Of a DNA stretch of 64,000 bases, positions 26,631 through 35,251 are shown piece after piece. Source of the DNA: Rhizobium sp. SEMIA4064 (GTDB lineage: Bacteria; Pseudomonadota; Alphaproteobacteria; Rhizobiales; Rhizobiaceae). Positions within the stretch are counted from its first letter, which is position 1. Each line of letters begins with the position of its first letter. Below the pieces are notes generated by a model. The model worked only from the letters and a program-made list of their open reading frames with translations. It was not told the origin of the DNA and made no database searches. Location: assembly GCF_003025035.1 (NCBI RefSeq), contig NZ_PYJN01000019.1, positions 310,001-374,000 of the forward strand, written 5' to 3'. Made by a program: the position numbers and the translations under genes.

Positions 26631-28666
26631 CCCGCTGCACGCAGATGCGCCTCCTGTTGCTGGCCTGCTGCGACCAGATGCACGACATCGAGAATGAGGG
26701 CGACGCTGCCGTCGCCGAGGATCGTCGCCCCGGAGAAGTGGGCGACGTCATTGTGCAGCTTCGACATGGATTTGATCACCGTCTGGTGGTCGCCGATGAT
26801 CTGGTCGACAACGAGGCCGACCCGCTCGGTGCCGGTCGAGATGACAACGACCTTCTGATGCACGTCCGGCTTGGTGCCGGTGCGGAATACGTCCCGCAAC
26901 CGCAGGAAAGGCACCAGGCTGTCGCGCAGCGAAATGAAGCTACGGCCGCGCGAACGCAAATCCTCTTCCAGCGACAATTCCAGGCATTCCTCGACCGCCG
27001 ACAGCGGAATGACATAGCGCCCGGCGCCGACGCGCACCAGCAGGCCGTCGATGATGGCGAGCGTCAGCGGAATGCGCAGCGAGACATCGGACCCCTGTCC
27101 CGGCTGGCTGACGATATCGATGGTGCCCCGCAGCGCTTCTACTGTCTGCTTCACCACATCCATGCCGACGCCGCGGCCGGAAAGATTGGTGATCTGCGCC
27201 GCCGTCGAAAAACCGGGCGCGAAGATGAGCTGCAGAAGCTCGGCATCGCTGAGCTGCTGACCTGGCTGGATCAGCCCGGACGATTCCGCCTTGGCCCGGA
27301 CACGTTCGCGATTGATGCCGCGGCCGTCATCCTTGATCGAGATGATGACTTCGCCACCCGATTGCCGGGCCGACAATGTAATGGTTCCAGCTTTCGCCTT
27401 GCCGGCAGCAAGACGCTCTTCCGGTGGTTCAAGACCATGGTCGATGGAATTGCGCACCAGATGCACCAGCGGATCGGCAAGCCGCTCGATGACGGTCTTG
27501 TCGACCTCCGTCGTCTCACCTTCGGTGACGAGTTCGATGACCTTGCCGGTCTCGCGCGCCAGATCATGCACCAGGCGGCGGAAACGGTTGAAGAGGCTCG
27601 CGACCGGCACCATGCGCAGCACCATCATCGTGTCGCGCAGTTCGCCGGACAGGCGTTCGATCTCTTCCGACACCGACCTCAGCCCGATATCGGCACTGGC
27701 ACTCGCCAATTGGCTGAGGCGCGATTGCGCGATGACCAGTTCGCCGACACGATCCATGAGTTCATCGAGGCGCTCGGCCGGAACACGAACGCTTTCGGCA
27801 GCCTTCGCTTGCCGTTGGTCGGAAGCGGGTGGTGCCGTTGCCGCGGCTTCTCGTTTGATCGGGACAATCTCGGCAACGGCCGGCGCGGCGGGAGCAACAA
27901 CCGCCTGCGAGTCAGCCGAAACGGCGGGCTCATCCGGCGTTGCAGCAACTGCACTGCCATCGATTTCCTCGACATCGAGCTGCATGTCGTCCATCACGAA
28001 GATGAAGACATCGTCGATGGCGGACCGCGGCTGCTCGGTCGTAACAGTGACATCCCAGGAGAGATACAATTCCGTCGGCACCAGCGCGCTCAGCGGCGGA
28101 ATGGCCGATGTATTGGCGAGGATGCGGCATTCGCCGAGATCGCGCAGCTCGTCCAGCAACCCCAGCGGATTGGTGCCGTTGATCATCGCGTTCTGCGGCA
28201 GACTGAAGCGAATACGCCAGGTCTTTCGCTTCGAGACGGCAACGACAGGCGCAATCGCGGCGACCGGCTGAACCGGCTTTGCAGCGTCGGCGGCGCCGCC
28301 GACGGCTGCATGCAACTGCGCCAGAAGACGTTGGCTGGTGGCGTCGTGATTGCGATTGGGATCGTCGACGAGGGCGCGCATATGGTCCTGCGCGTCGAGA
28401 ACGGCAGCGACGAGCTCGGCCGTTGCCGGCGCCTGGCCCTTGCGGACGCGATCGAAGGCGGTTTCGCAATGATGGGTGAAGGCTGCGAGCGCATCGAAGC
28501 CGAACATGGAGCCCGAGCCCTTCAGCGTATGAAGGCCGCGGAACACGGCGTCGATCAAAGCCTTGTCGTCAAGCTGATGCGTGAGATCCAAAAGGCCTGC
28601 CTCGATTTGCTCCAGGCATTCTGCAGCCTCGGTACGGAAGACAGCAATTGGATCGAGCGAGTTCAT
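26627..28666 (-). CDS. cheA: Chemotaxis histidine kinase CheA
   Basis: A 679-residue CheA. The Hpt domain has the phosphorylated histidine at residue 46 in GLHTLKGSGSMFGF. A middle domain (WRIRFSLPQNAM, about 150-240) and a proline/alanine linker follow. The dimerisation region is near 290-350 (RVPAERLDELMDRVGELVIAQSRL). The ATPase N box is LVRNSIDHGLEPPEER with G boxes DDGRGIN and GRGVGMDVV. A C-terminal CheW-like domain ends near HLVAAGQQQEAH. It passes phosphate to CheY and CheB. It overlaps cheY upstream and cheW downstream. Confidence 0.95.
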   Translation of the reverse strand: MNSLDPIAVFRTEAAECLEQIEAGLLDLTHQLDDKALIDAVFRGLHTLKGSGSMFGFDALAAFTHHCETAFDRVRKGQAPATAELVAAVLDAQDHMRALVDDPNRNHDATSQRLLAQLHAAVGGAADAAKPVQPVAAIAPVVAVSKRKTWRIRFSLPQNAMINGTNPLGLLDELRDLGECRILANTSAIPPLSALVPTELYLSWDVTVTTEQPRSAIDDVFIFVMDDMQLDVEEIDGSAVAATPDEPAVSADSQAVVAPAAPAVAEIVPIKREAAATAPPASDQRQAKAAESVRVPAERLDELMDRVGELVIAQSRLSQLASASADIGLRSVSEEIERLSGELRDTMMVLRMVPVASLFNRFRRLVHDLARETGKVIELVTEGETTEVDKTVIERLADPLVHLVRNSIDHGLEPPEERLAAGKAKAGTITLSARQSGGEVIISIKDDGRGINRERVRAKAESSGLIQPGQQLSDAELLQLIFAPGFSTAAQITNLSGRGVGMDVVKQTVEALRGTIDIVSQPGQGSDVSLRIPLTLAIIDGLLVRVGAGRYVIPLSAVEECLELSLEEDLRSRGRSFISLRDSLVPFLRLRDVFRTGTKPDVHQKVVVISTGTERVGLVVDQIIGDHQTVIKSMSKLHNDVAHFSGATILGDGSVALILDVVHLVAAGQQQEAHLRAAG

Positions 28667-29031
28667 CTGCCCAGCACTTTCTTGGTGATCTTGACGAGAT
28701 TTTCCGGATCGAAAGGCTTGGTCAGCCAGCCGGTGGCGCCGGCGGCCTTGGCGCGCGCCTTGAGATCGGCATCGGATTCCGTCGTCAGGAAGATGATCGG
28801 AACGCCCATGTGAGCCGGCAGCTTGCGCAGCTCCTCGATCATGGTCAGTCCGTCCATGACGGGCATGTTGAGGTCGGTCACGATGAGATCGAATTGCCCG
28901 GCCTTGGCCTTGTCCAGGCCCTCGGCACCGTTCTCCGCCTCGGTGACCTCGTAACCGGCATTCGTCAGCGTCACCTTGGTCGTCAGACGGATGCTGGCGG
29001 AATCGTCGACAGTCAGAATCTTCGCACTCAT
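28663..29031 (-). CDS. cheY: Single-domain response regulator CheY
   Basis: A 122-residue receiver domain with all key residues: DD at 9-10, phospho-acceptor aspartate 53 in IVTDLNMP, a conserved Thr at 83 or 84 and lysine 105 in LTKPFDP. It is encoded directly before cheA with an ATGA overlap, so CheA is its likely donor. Whether it acts on the flagellar motor or serves as a phosphate sink cannot be told from sequence. There is no output domain. Confidence 0.94.
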   Translation of the reverse strand: MSAKILTVDDSASIRLTTKVTLTNAGYEVTEAENGAEGLDKAKAGQFDLIVTDLNMPVMDGLTMIEELRKLPAHMGVPIIFLTTESDADLKARAKAAGATGWLTKPFDPENLVKITKKVLGR

Positions 29032-29351
29032 GAATGTACCTCTTTATGGAGCCAGAATTGCGCGTCCTCCGCCGTAAAGGCTTCGACGAATCCGCCCCTC
29101 TGCAAGACTTTCAAAACAGAACCGGTAGCCGGAGAAGAAAGACGAAGTGTTTTGCCGGAAGCCTTCGCCTCGGCCCGAGCCGAGTCGACCAATTGCACGA
29201 AGCTCAAATCAGCTTCCGCATCCTCGGCAACTTCGAGGACAAGCGTTTTGCTGTCCCGAAACTTCACAGTCATACTTTGATAGATTTCGGAAATGTTCCT
29301 GATGCTCAAGATATCAGGCAGGGAAATAGATTCAGAATATTTGTCATCCAT
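29028..29351 (-). CDS. STAS-domain protein
   Basis: A 107-residue protein resembling STAS domains (anti-sigma-factor-antagonist fold): LPDILSIRNISEIYQSM, then TLVLEVAEDAEADLSFVQLVDSAR, and RLSSPATGSVLKVLQRGGFVEAF. The usual DSxG phosphorylation motif is replaced by DLSFVQ, so phospho-regulation is doubtful. It is the first gene of the operon and overlaps cheY by four bases. A STAS protein at the head of a chemosensory operon suggests partner switching or a scaffolding role; the function is unknown. Confidence 0.75.
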   Translation of the reverse strand: MDDKYSESISLPDILSIRNISEIYQSMTVKFRDSKTLVLEVAEDAEADLSFVQLVDSARAEAKASGKTLRLSSPATGSVLKVLQRGGFVEAFTAEDAQFWLHKEVHS

Positions 29352-29695
29352 TTCAAATCTGGCCCCGCTACCAAACGAATACTTAAGCGATAACTATTGA
29401 ATCTCATGTCAGCCTTAAGAGGGAGTAAACACAGGTTGTATAATTCGAGATTTCAGGGGCTGTGAATTTTCACCTGATATAAATGACCGCTCAATCTTTA
29501 CGATGAGAAATATGATTGGGATTCAGGCAGTTAAATCGAAAAGATCAAAACACCGACTTTCCGGTGAGTGAATCTTAACCCTGCTGGGGAAAGCCCGGGG
29601 TGCAACGTCTACGAGTCCGGAGAATTTACCGGAATTTTCCATCCCACATTTAAGAGTTGAGTCAAACGAGCCTTTCTCCAAGTAAAGGGACAAAC
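29352..29695. promoter_or_regulatory. Divergent promoter region with structured leader
   Basis: This 344-bp AT-richer region must hold promoters for the minus-strand chemosensory operon and the plus-strand gene at 29696. In the plus direction the last 150 bp can form hairpins: CACCG/CGGTG (29551-29566), GGG/CCC around 29585-29596, and TCCGG/CCGGA near 29615-29632. These may be a leader structure. No known riboswitch consensus was recognised, and no gene is supported. Confidence 0.35.
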
Positions 29696-31447
29696 ATGAA
29701 AAATGGAACAGCTCTGGCACGCCGCATCGATCGCCCCCGGGGAGTCCCGCGGGCCATGGATGTCAGCCGCACCCTGGAGGCGGCGCGTACCGAGGTAGAG
29801 AAACGTTTTCTCGACGGTGGCGCTGTTCTCCTGTCGGTCATGGAGGTCCTGAACCAGCTCCTGTCATCTCTCGACCGGTTGACCAAGGCGCTCGACAGCG
29901 ATGGCGCCAGCGACACCACCGCCGATCTAGTGCAGACGATGAGCGGTCTGTCGGACCTGCCCGGCCTCGAAGCCAGGCGCCAGGAGAATTTCACCGTTCT
30001 CGCCGAGGCCGGCGCCAAGCTGCACTCGCATGTCACCGATATGCAGGAGACTATGCGTTACCTGCGTACCTTCGCCGTCACGGTGAAGATCACCGGTGCG
30101 GGCATTGCCGAATTTGCCGGTTTTGCCGAGGAGATTCTGGAGCGCATTCACTCCGGCACCACTGAAGTCAACACCTTCGCCCAGCAGCTCGGCGCCCTCG
30201 AACGCGACCTGAAGGTCGCCATGACCTTTGGCACCACCACCGCGAAAGCCTATGACCGCAACGTTCCGCAAGTGGTCGCAGCACTCGAAAAGGATGCCCG
30301 CACCATCGCTGCGCACCGCAAGGAACTCGCGGTGATCGCCGCCGAGGTTGGCGCCATCGCCCGCGGCGTGCAAAGCAAGGTCGCAACCACCCTTTCGGCT
30401 CTGCAGATCGGCGACGTCACCCGCCAGCGTATCGAGCATGTACAAAGCGCCTTCGCCTTTCTCGGAGAATTTCTCGCAAGCGACGAGGGCCACAAGCTCG
30501 ATGCCGATGCCTACCAGCGGCTTGAAAATGTCATCCATCACCTGACGGCGGCGCAGATGCGCGACATGGTCACGGATTTCCAGAGGGAGTCGGGCAGTGT
30601 CGTCAAGACGATTGCCAGCTTCAGCCACGACACGCAGGAAATCCTGAAACTGCGCGACGCCATGAAGCCCGAGGACGGAAACAGCGATGCCAATGTGCTG
30701 CGTGCACTGGAACAGAGCGTCTCCGCCGCCCACACGATCGTCAAACAGGTCGAAACCGCCCGCGTTCAGGCCGATGGCATCAGCCAGTCGACACTCGGCA
30801 CGGCCTCGAACCTGTTGCACCGCATCGAGACCATCCGCGCCGTCAAGACCGATATTCACTACATGGCGCTCAACACCAATCTGCGCTGCAGCCGCATGGG
30901 CGAGGAAGGCCGTTCGATCAACGTCGTCACCGCCGAACTGCGCATCTTCGCGGCAAAACTCGATGAATCCGCCGACGCGATCGTCTCCGGGCTCGCGTCA
31001 CTCGAAACGGCAGCCGGCCACGTCGCCTCCGGCCAGGAAGCCTCTGACTATAGTCTCGACGAGAGGCTGATTTCGGCCGTCGACGCCATCCGTGGCGCCG
31101 CCAATATCATGGATGGCGAACTGGAAACGCTCTCGGCGCATGGCCGCGAAGTGGCCAACAAGATCATGCTGTCGATCGGCAAGCTCGACTTCCAGCGCGA
31201 CCTCGGCGAGATCCTGGCAAATTGCGCCGATACGCTCGAAGACATGGCCGGCAGAGATATGGCCGATGTCAGCGATTTGGAGGAAATCATCGCGCCGCTC
31301 AGCGCCCGCATCTTCAAGACCTACACGATGGCGCAGGAGCGCGACGTCCATCGCGATATCATCGCCATGGACGCCAGCACCGCACAGGCTGCCGCAGCGC
31401 CGGCCAAGGCTGACGACGAAGATCTTTTCGCCGACGCTCTGTTCTAA
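29696..31447 (+). CDS. Large soluble chemotaxis-associated protein with CheZ-like motif
   Basis: A 583-residue, largely alpha-helical protein without membrane segments or signal peptide, starting at the ATG 29696 after an AAAGGGA ribosome-binding site. It lies divergent from the STAS-che operon. The most telling motif is GDVTRQRIEHV, with aspartate 240 and glutamine 244 giving the D-x-x-x-Q spacing of CheZ-type CheY phosphatases in a helical context. A later stretch, HYMALNTNLRCSRMGEEGR, recalls the receptor signalling-tip sequence ([12 protein letters not shown]), suggesting an MCP-like bundle. No enzymatic function is proven; relatives are annotated only as chemotaxis proteins. Confidence 0.65.
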   Translation: MKNGTALARRIDRPRGVPRAMDVSRTLEAARTEVEKRFLDGGAVLLSVMEVLNQLLSSLDRLTKALDSDGASDTTADLVQTMSGLSDLPGLEARRQENFTVLAEAGAKLHSHVTDMQETMRYLRTFAVTVKITGAGIAEFAGFAEEILERIHSGTTEVNTFAQQLGALERDLKVAMTFGTTTAKAYDRNVPQVVAALEKDARTIAAHRKELAVIAAEVGAIARGVQSKVATTLSALQIGDVTRQRIEHVQSAFAFLGEFLASDEGHKLDADAYQRLENVIHHLTAAQMRDMVTDFQRESGSVVKTIASFSHDTQEILKLRDAMKPEDGNSDANVLRALEQSVSAAHTIVKQVETARVQADGISQSTLGTASNLLHRIETIRAVKTDIHYMALNTNLRCSRMGEEGRSINVVTAELRIFAAKLDESADAIVSGLASLETAAGHVASGQEASDYSLDERLISAVDAIRGAANIMDGELETLSAHGREVANKIMLSIGKLDFQRDLGEILANCADTLEDMAGRDMADVSDLEEIIAPLSARIFKTYTMAQERDVHRDIIAMDASTAQAAAAPAKADDEDLFADALF

Positions 31448-31463
31448 CAGAATTGGAATTCCG

Positions 31464-31500
31464 TAGAGCGCCATGCGTTCAAATGAACGCTGGCGCTCTA
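31464..31500. terminator. Long near-perfect palindrome between convergent genes
   Basis: TAGAGCGCCA (31464-31473) pairs with TGGCGCTCTA (31491-31500), and inside it GCGTTC pairs with GAACGC around an AAAT loop. There is only one bulged T. No T-run follows on either strand. It probably stabilises or ends both convergent transcripts, and its TAGAGC ends resemble the other palindromic repeats here. Confidence 0.6.
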
Positions 31501-31504
31501 AGCG

Positions 31505-32749
31505 TTACTGCACCCTGCGAAACTTGTTCGCGGCGTCGATCGCGGCCTTCTGCTGATAGTCCTCGATGCCCTGGTAAAAATCCTCGAGCTCCGGATCTTT
31601 GAGGCCGGCGCGGCGCGAGATGACATACCAGGTCGCAGCGGCAACCGGATCCTGCTTCGTGCCGAGCGCGTTGATATAGAGATGCGCCAGCTTGTTCTGC
31701 GCTACGACATTGCCGCGATAGGCGGCAACCCGCATCCAGTTGAAACCGTTCTCCAGATCCTGCTTGCCGCCGATACCGTTGATCAGCCAAATGCCCATGT
31801 CGAGCTGTGCGGTGTCGAAGCCTGCATTGGCCGCGCGCGACAGCCATTCACGCGCCTGCGACTTCTTTTCCTCGGGCAGGTCGGGCAGATTTTGATAGAG
31901 CTGAGAGACAGCATATTGCGCATCGGCAATGCCCTGCTGCGCCGCCTTCTCATAATATGGAAGAGCCATCTGCAGCCCTTTGATGCCGGGATTGTCTGCC
32001 GTCAGGCTCTGCGCCCAGTTGAATTCGGCGGACGGCTGGCCGGCATCGGCCGCCTTCTTCATCCACTCGTCCGCCTTCTTCTCGTCGCGCGGCAGATCGC
32101 GTCCTTCCATCAGGAGCAACGCGTATTTGAACATCGAAGTCGAATCGCCGCCCTCGGCTGCCTTGCCGTACCAGAAGGCAGCATCCTTGGTGTCGCGCTT
32201 GACGCCGAGACCCTGCGACATCAATTCGGCAATCAGGGTCTGCGCTGCGGGATCGCCGAGCTGCGCACGCGGCAGGGCTTTCTGAAACGCGGTCAGGTAA
32301 TACCCCCGCTGGAAGGCGCCATAGGCTTCGTCGACCTTGCCGGTGAAGGCCTTTTCCGGCGGCAGGTCGGGCAGCTTCGCGCCCATACGGTCAAAGACGC
32401 CAACACCTTGGGAGGGCTTGATGGCATCGTCCGTCTTCGGCTCAGCGCCGGGACCGATCTTCTCGGTCTTGAAAGTGCCGGCGGCGGCGTCCAATGGCCG
32501 CGTCATCACGCTGTCGCCGGGCGGCGGCGGCGCGCTATCGTCGGGCGCAGCAGCCTCATCCGACGGCGCGGCATCGTCGGATTGTCCGCTGTCGGTCGGC
32601 CGAGCGCCCTTGTCCGGCTGTGTTGTGATGCCCGGCAGCGACGTGTCGCTATTGTTCGATTGCGCCACCACAATCGGCGGCAACGCCGTCAGCCCAACGG
32701 CGAGCGCAGCAAGGAAAAACCGGTGACTGAATCGGGGCGTGAGCGACAT
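31505..32749 (-). CDS. Exported Sel1-repeat protein
   Basis: A 414-residue protein with an N-terminal signal peptide (MSLTPRFSHRFFLAALAVGL then a PPIVVAQS cleavage region). An acidic, proline/aspartate-rich linker covers residues 35-120, and about six Sel1-like repeats follow (for example YGKAAEGGDSTSMFKYALL and WMKKAADAGQPSAEFNWAQS). Such repeats mediate protein-protein contacts; rhizobial ExoR is a shorter periplasmic relative controlling exopolysaccharide, but this protein is longer and is not ExoR. It is convergent with the chemotaxis-associated gene and 10 bp downstream of the ThiE-like gene. Confidence 0.82.
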   Translation of the reverse strand: MSLTPRFSHRFFLAALAVGLTALPPIVVAQSNNSDTSLPGITTQPDKGARPTDSGQSDDAAPSDEAAAPDDSAPPPPGDSVMTRPLDAAAGTFKTEKIGPGAEPKTDDAIKPSQGVGVFDRMGAKLPDLPPEKAFTGKVDEAYGAFQRGYYLTAFQKALPRAQLGDPAAQTLIAELMSQGLGVKRDTKDAAFWYGKAAEGGDSTSMFKYALLLMEGRDLPRDEKKADEWMKKAADAGQPSAEFNWAQSLTADNPGIKGLQMALPYYEKAAQQGIADAQYAVSQLYQNLPDLPEEKKSQAREWLSRAANAGFDTAQLDMGIWLINGIGGKQDLENGFNWMRVAAYRGNVVAQNKLAHLYINALGTKQDPVAAATWYVISRRAGLKDPELEDFYQGIEDYQQKAAIDAANKFRRVQ

Positions 32750-32758
32750 GGATTGCTA

Positions 32759-33412
32759 TCAATCTTCAAACCGTGGCGCTTTTTCGTCCAGAAGCGCATT
32801 CACTTCCGCAACGATGGACGGGGCCGCCGAGGGGTCTGCAAAAACGGCCCCGCGCAGCGCCACGAATTCGGCGCCCGTCAAAGCCACCTCAAGCGCCGAT
32901 TTCGGATCGGTGCCGCCCATGATGATGCAGGGAATCTCGATCATCGATGCCCACCATTCGCCGAGCGCCAGGTTTTTCGGGTGCGCCTCCGGCTTGATGT
33001 CGCCATCGAGCTTGCCGAAGAAGATGTAGTCGGGACGCAGCTCGCCGATTTCCAGCGCATTGTGCCTGTCCGTGGCATTGCCGCCGCCGACGATGAGCTT
33101 CGGTACGAATTTCTCGACCGCCTCGGTGAGCTCGGCAAGATTACCGGTAATGTGCAACCCGTCGGCCTTGGCGCGGCCTGCGACACGGCTGTCTCCGGCA
33201 ATCAATGCGGCTGCGCCTGCCGCCTGTACCACCGGCACCAGCTTTTCCGCATGCTTCTGAAAGGTGCTGTCGTCGAGCCCATATTGCGGGATGATGACCG
33301 ACGCCACATCCCCGCCCCTCAGCGCATCGGCCACCGCCTTCGCCTGCTCTTCGATATCGGCGATATCGGGAACGATGAGAACGAGGCGGCAGCGGTCTTC
33401 GGGCACGGTCAT
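32759..33412 (-). CDS. Thiamine-phosphate synthase-like protein (TMP/TenI fold)
   Basis: A 217-residue TIM-barrel protein. Segments LIAGDSRVAGRAKADGLHITG, IVGGGNATDRHNALEIGELRPDYIFFGKL and IPCIIMGGTDP align in order with ThiE, which joins the thiazole and pyrimidine moieties of thiamine. The phosphate-binding and phase-specific motifs are degenerate compared with ThiE proper, so it may be a paralogue with another role. The start at 33412 has a GGAAA upstream; another ATG is at 33424. It probably shares a transcript with the Sel1 gene. Confidence 0.7.
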   Translation of the reverse strand: MTVPEDRCRLVLIVPDIADIEEQAKAVADALRGGDVASVIIPQYGLDDSTFQKHAEKLVPVVQAAGAAALIAGDSRVAGRAKADGLHITGNLAELTEAVEKFVPKLIVGGGNATDRHNALEIGELRPDYIFFGKLDGDIKPEAHPKNLALGEWWASMIEIPCIIMGGTDPKSALEVALTGAEFVALRGAVFADPSAAPSIVAEVNALLDEKAPRFED

Positions 33413-33663
33413 GCGGGTTTCCATATTTATGGGTTCGATCGCTGGGAATAGCGCACCCGGTTCTATATTTGTGAGTAAATCCGTTGGGGCGGTCTGACAA
33501 GGGGCAGCGCGTTGAAAGCACCCGACATCCACGAGCGCTATTTCACGTTGCAGAGGCCCGGGAGCCGTTCCTCACCGCAATAATGTTAGAGCCGCCGGCA
33601 CAATCATCATTGCGGCGCACAATTAGCTTGCCGCTCTTGGGCGTTTGACGTAGCTTTCGGCCC

Positions 33664-33924
33664 ATGTCGACCATGGACCCCTTCGCAGCCATCGCGGATC
33701 CGAACCGGCGTTACCTGCTGGAAGAGTTGCGCCGCGCACCCAAAACGGTCAACGAACTGGCGCAGGGCTTGCCGATCAGCAGGCCGGCGGTGTCGCAGCA
33801 TCTCAAGGCACTGCTCGACAGCAATCTCGTTTCCGTCACCACCGAAGGGACGAAACGCATCTACGCGGTCAACAGCCGCGGTTTCGACAAGCTCAATTTG
33901 TGGCTGGATCAGTTCTGGGCCTGA
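33664..33924 (+). CDS. ArsR-family transcriptional regulator
   Basis: An 86-residue winged-helix protein: FAAIADPNRRYLLEELRRAP, recognition helix region ISRPAVSQHLKALLDSNLV and wing VTTEGTKRIYAVN. There are no cysteine pairs for metal sensing. Members of this compact ArsR subgroup often pair with an SRPBCC/AHSA1 gene, but none follows here. It stands alone between the ThiE-like gene and the DUF465 gene. The start is the ATG at 33664; an internal Met at residue 4 is an alternative. Confidence 0.85.
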   Translation: MSTMDPFAAIADPNRRYLLEELRRAPKTVNELAQGLPISRPAVSQHLKALLDSNLVSVTTEGTKRIYAVNSRGFDKLNLWLDQFWA

Positions 33925-34130
33925 GATCGGCTCTCTGGCGCGCTCTGTAGCAATTTCCCGATCTTTCTCAGGAAAGTTGCGCCAACTCCCACTCCTCACG
34001 TTTTGAAGTTGGCGCATCCGTATCGACTGGGAGCAGTCACCGTCTCTTACAAGGGAATTGTTTCAGGGCCTTTCGGCCCGCCTGTCTTCCTTGCCACGAC
34101 CGGTGGCTTCCGTCTCTGGAAGACGTTGCG

Positions 34131-34304
34131 TCAGTGAACTGACGATCGCAGACGTTGGATTTCGTCTTTGAGGCGCAGCTTCCTGCGCTTGATATCGGCT
34201 ATTTCAGTATCATTGATAGAGGGAGATGTCAGTGCAGAATGCAGCTCCTCCTCGAGAGCGACATGTTTCTTTTCGAGCGATTCAAGATGAGCTTGAACAG
34301 TCAT
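34131..34304 (-). CDS. Small YdcH/DUF465 family protein
   Basis: A 57-residue frame read directly from the minus strand: it starts MTVQAHLESLEKKH, continues LEEELHSALTSPS, contains the diagnostic IKRRKLRLKDEIQRL and stops at TGA 34131. The KRRKLxLKDEI segment is the DUF465 signature and the whole is a predicted helical hairpin. Function is unknown. An AAGGAAGG ribosome-binding stretch lies just before the start. The frame is short enough to be missed by length-filtered calls. A second DUF465 gene lies 224 bp away in the opposite direction. Confidence 0.85.
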   Translation of the reverse strand: MTVQAHLESLEKKHVALEEELHSALTSPSINDTEIADIKRRKLRLKDEIQRLRSSVH

Positions 34305-34527
34305 ATGACCCTTCCTTCCTCTTACGATCCCTGGCCATCCATCGCCAAGGCTCTAGGTGTCAACCCTACCAGTGTGCCATAATATCGAACCCTTGTCGAA
34401 GGCGAAAACGTGGCCTATGAGCGGCAAATTCGTGATGAGGGATAACTTCCCGTTACCATCATTTGGTGATAGGAGCTTGCGGGATTCACGAGGCGGAACG
34501 AACACGGGTCCGCAGGGCATTGGGGAC

Positions 34528-34737
34528 ATGAGCATGGCCGATCAGGAACAGGCGGAAATCAGGCTGATCGTGGCGCGGTTGCGCCAGGAACATGAAGACT
34601 ATGACGCCGCGATCGACGCCATGATCCAGACGGGCTGCGATGCGCTTCGCATCCAGCGCATGAAAAAGAAGAAGCTCGTCATCAAGGACAAGCTCACCAA
34701 GCTGGAAGACCAGATCATTCCCGACATTATCGCCTGA
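34528..34737 (+). CDS. Small YdcH/DUF465 family protein
   Basis: A 69-residue protein whose second half, [23 protein letters not shown], carries the DUF465 [15 protein letters not shown] signature. The start is taken at the ATG 34528 (or 34534), near the family N terminus; the longer frame to 34357 runs through intergenic sequence. It precedes purE by 16 bp and may be co-transcribed with it. Function is unknown; the two divergent DUF465 genes suggest a diverged pair. Confidence 0.85.
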   Translation: MSMADQEQAEIRLIVARLRQEHEDYDAAIDAMIQTGCDALRIQRMKKKKLVIKDKLTKLEDQIIPDIIA

Positions 34738-34753
34738 GGAGCAAGACGCGACG

Positions 34754-35251
34754 ATGATGACAGAAAGACCACCCGTCGCCATCATCATGGGCAGCCAGTC
34801 CGACTGGGAAACCATGAAGAACGCCGCAGACACGCTGGAAGCGCTGGAAATCACTTACGACGCGCGCATTATCTCCGCACATCGTACGCCGGATCGGCTG
34901 GTGAACTTCGCCAAGGGCGCACGCGACGAAGGCTTTAAGGTCATCATCGCCGGTGCTGGTGGCGCCGCCCACCTTCCGGGCATGGCCGCCTCGATGACGC
35001 CGCTGCCGGTCTTCGGCGTACCGGTGCAGTCACGCGCCTTGTCCGGCCAGGACAGTCTTCTTTCCATCGTGCAGATGCCGGCAGGCATTCCCGTCGGCAC
35101 ATTGGCGATCGGCAAGGCCGGCGCGATCAATGCCGCCCTTCTTGCTGCCGCCGTACTGGCGCTCAGTGATGAGGATATCGCTGAACGGCTGGACGAATGG
35201 CGCGCCCGGCAGAGCGCTGCCGTTGCTGAATATCCGATGGACGACCTATGA
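34754..35251 (+). CDS. purE: N5-carboxyaminoimidazole ribonucleotide mutase
   Basis: A 165-residue class I PurE moving the carboxylate of N5-CAIR to give CAIR in purine synthesis. Signatures are [12 protein letters not shown], the [12 protein letters not shown] motif with the catalytic histidine, [12 protein letters not shown] and [23 protein letters not shown]. It overlaps purK by four bases (ATGA), the typical purEK arrangement; both act sequentially on the same intermediate. Confidence 0.96.
   Translation: MMTERPPVAIIMGSQSDWETMKNAADTLEALEITYDARIISAHRTPDRLVNFAKGARDEGFKVIIAGAGGAAHLPGMAASMTPLPVFGVPVQSRALSGQDSLLSIVQMPAGIPVGTLAIGKAGAINAALLAAAVLALSDEDIAERLDEWRARQSAAVAEYPMDDL

Noticed and set aside
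29540..29640. c-di-GMP riboswitch in the leader upstream of 29696
   Set aside because: The hairpins do not match the GEMM consensus order or the conserved loop bases as far as I can see.
31505..32749. ExoR exopolysaccharide regulator
   Set aside because: The Sel1 repeats are shared, but this protein is about 150 residues longer, with a different linker and N terminus.
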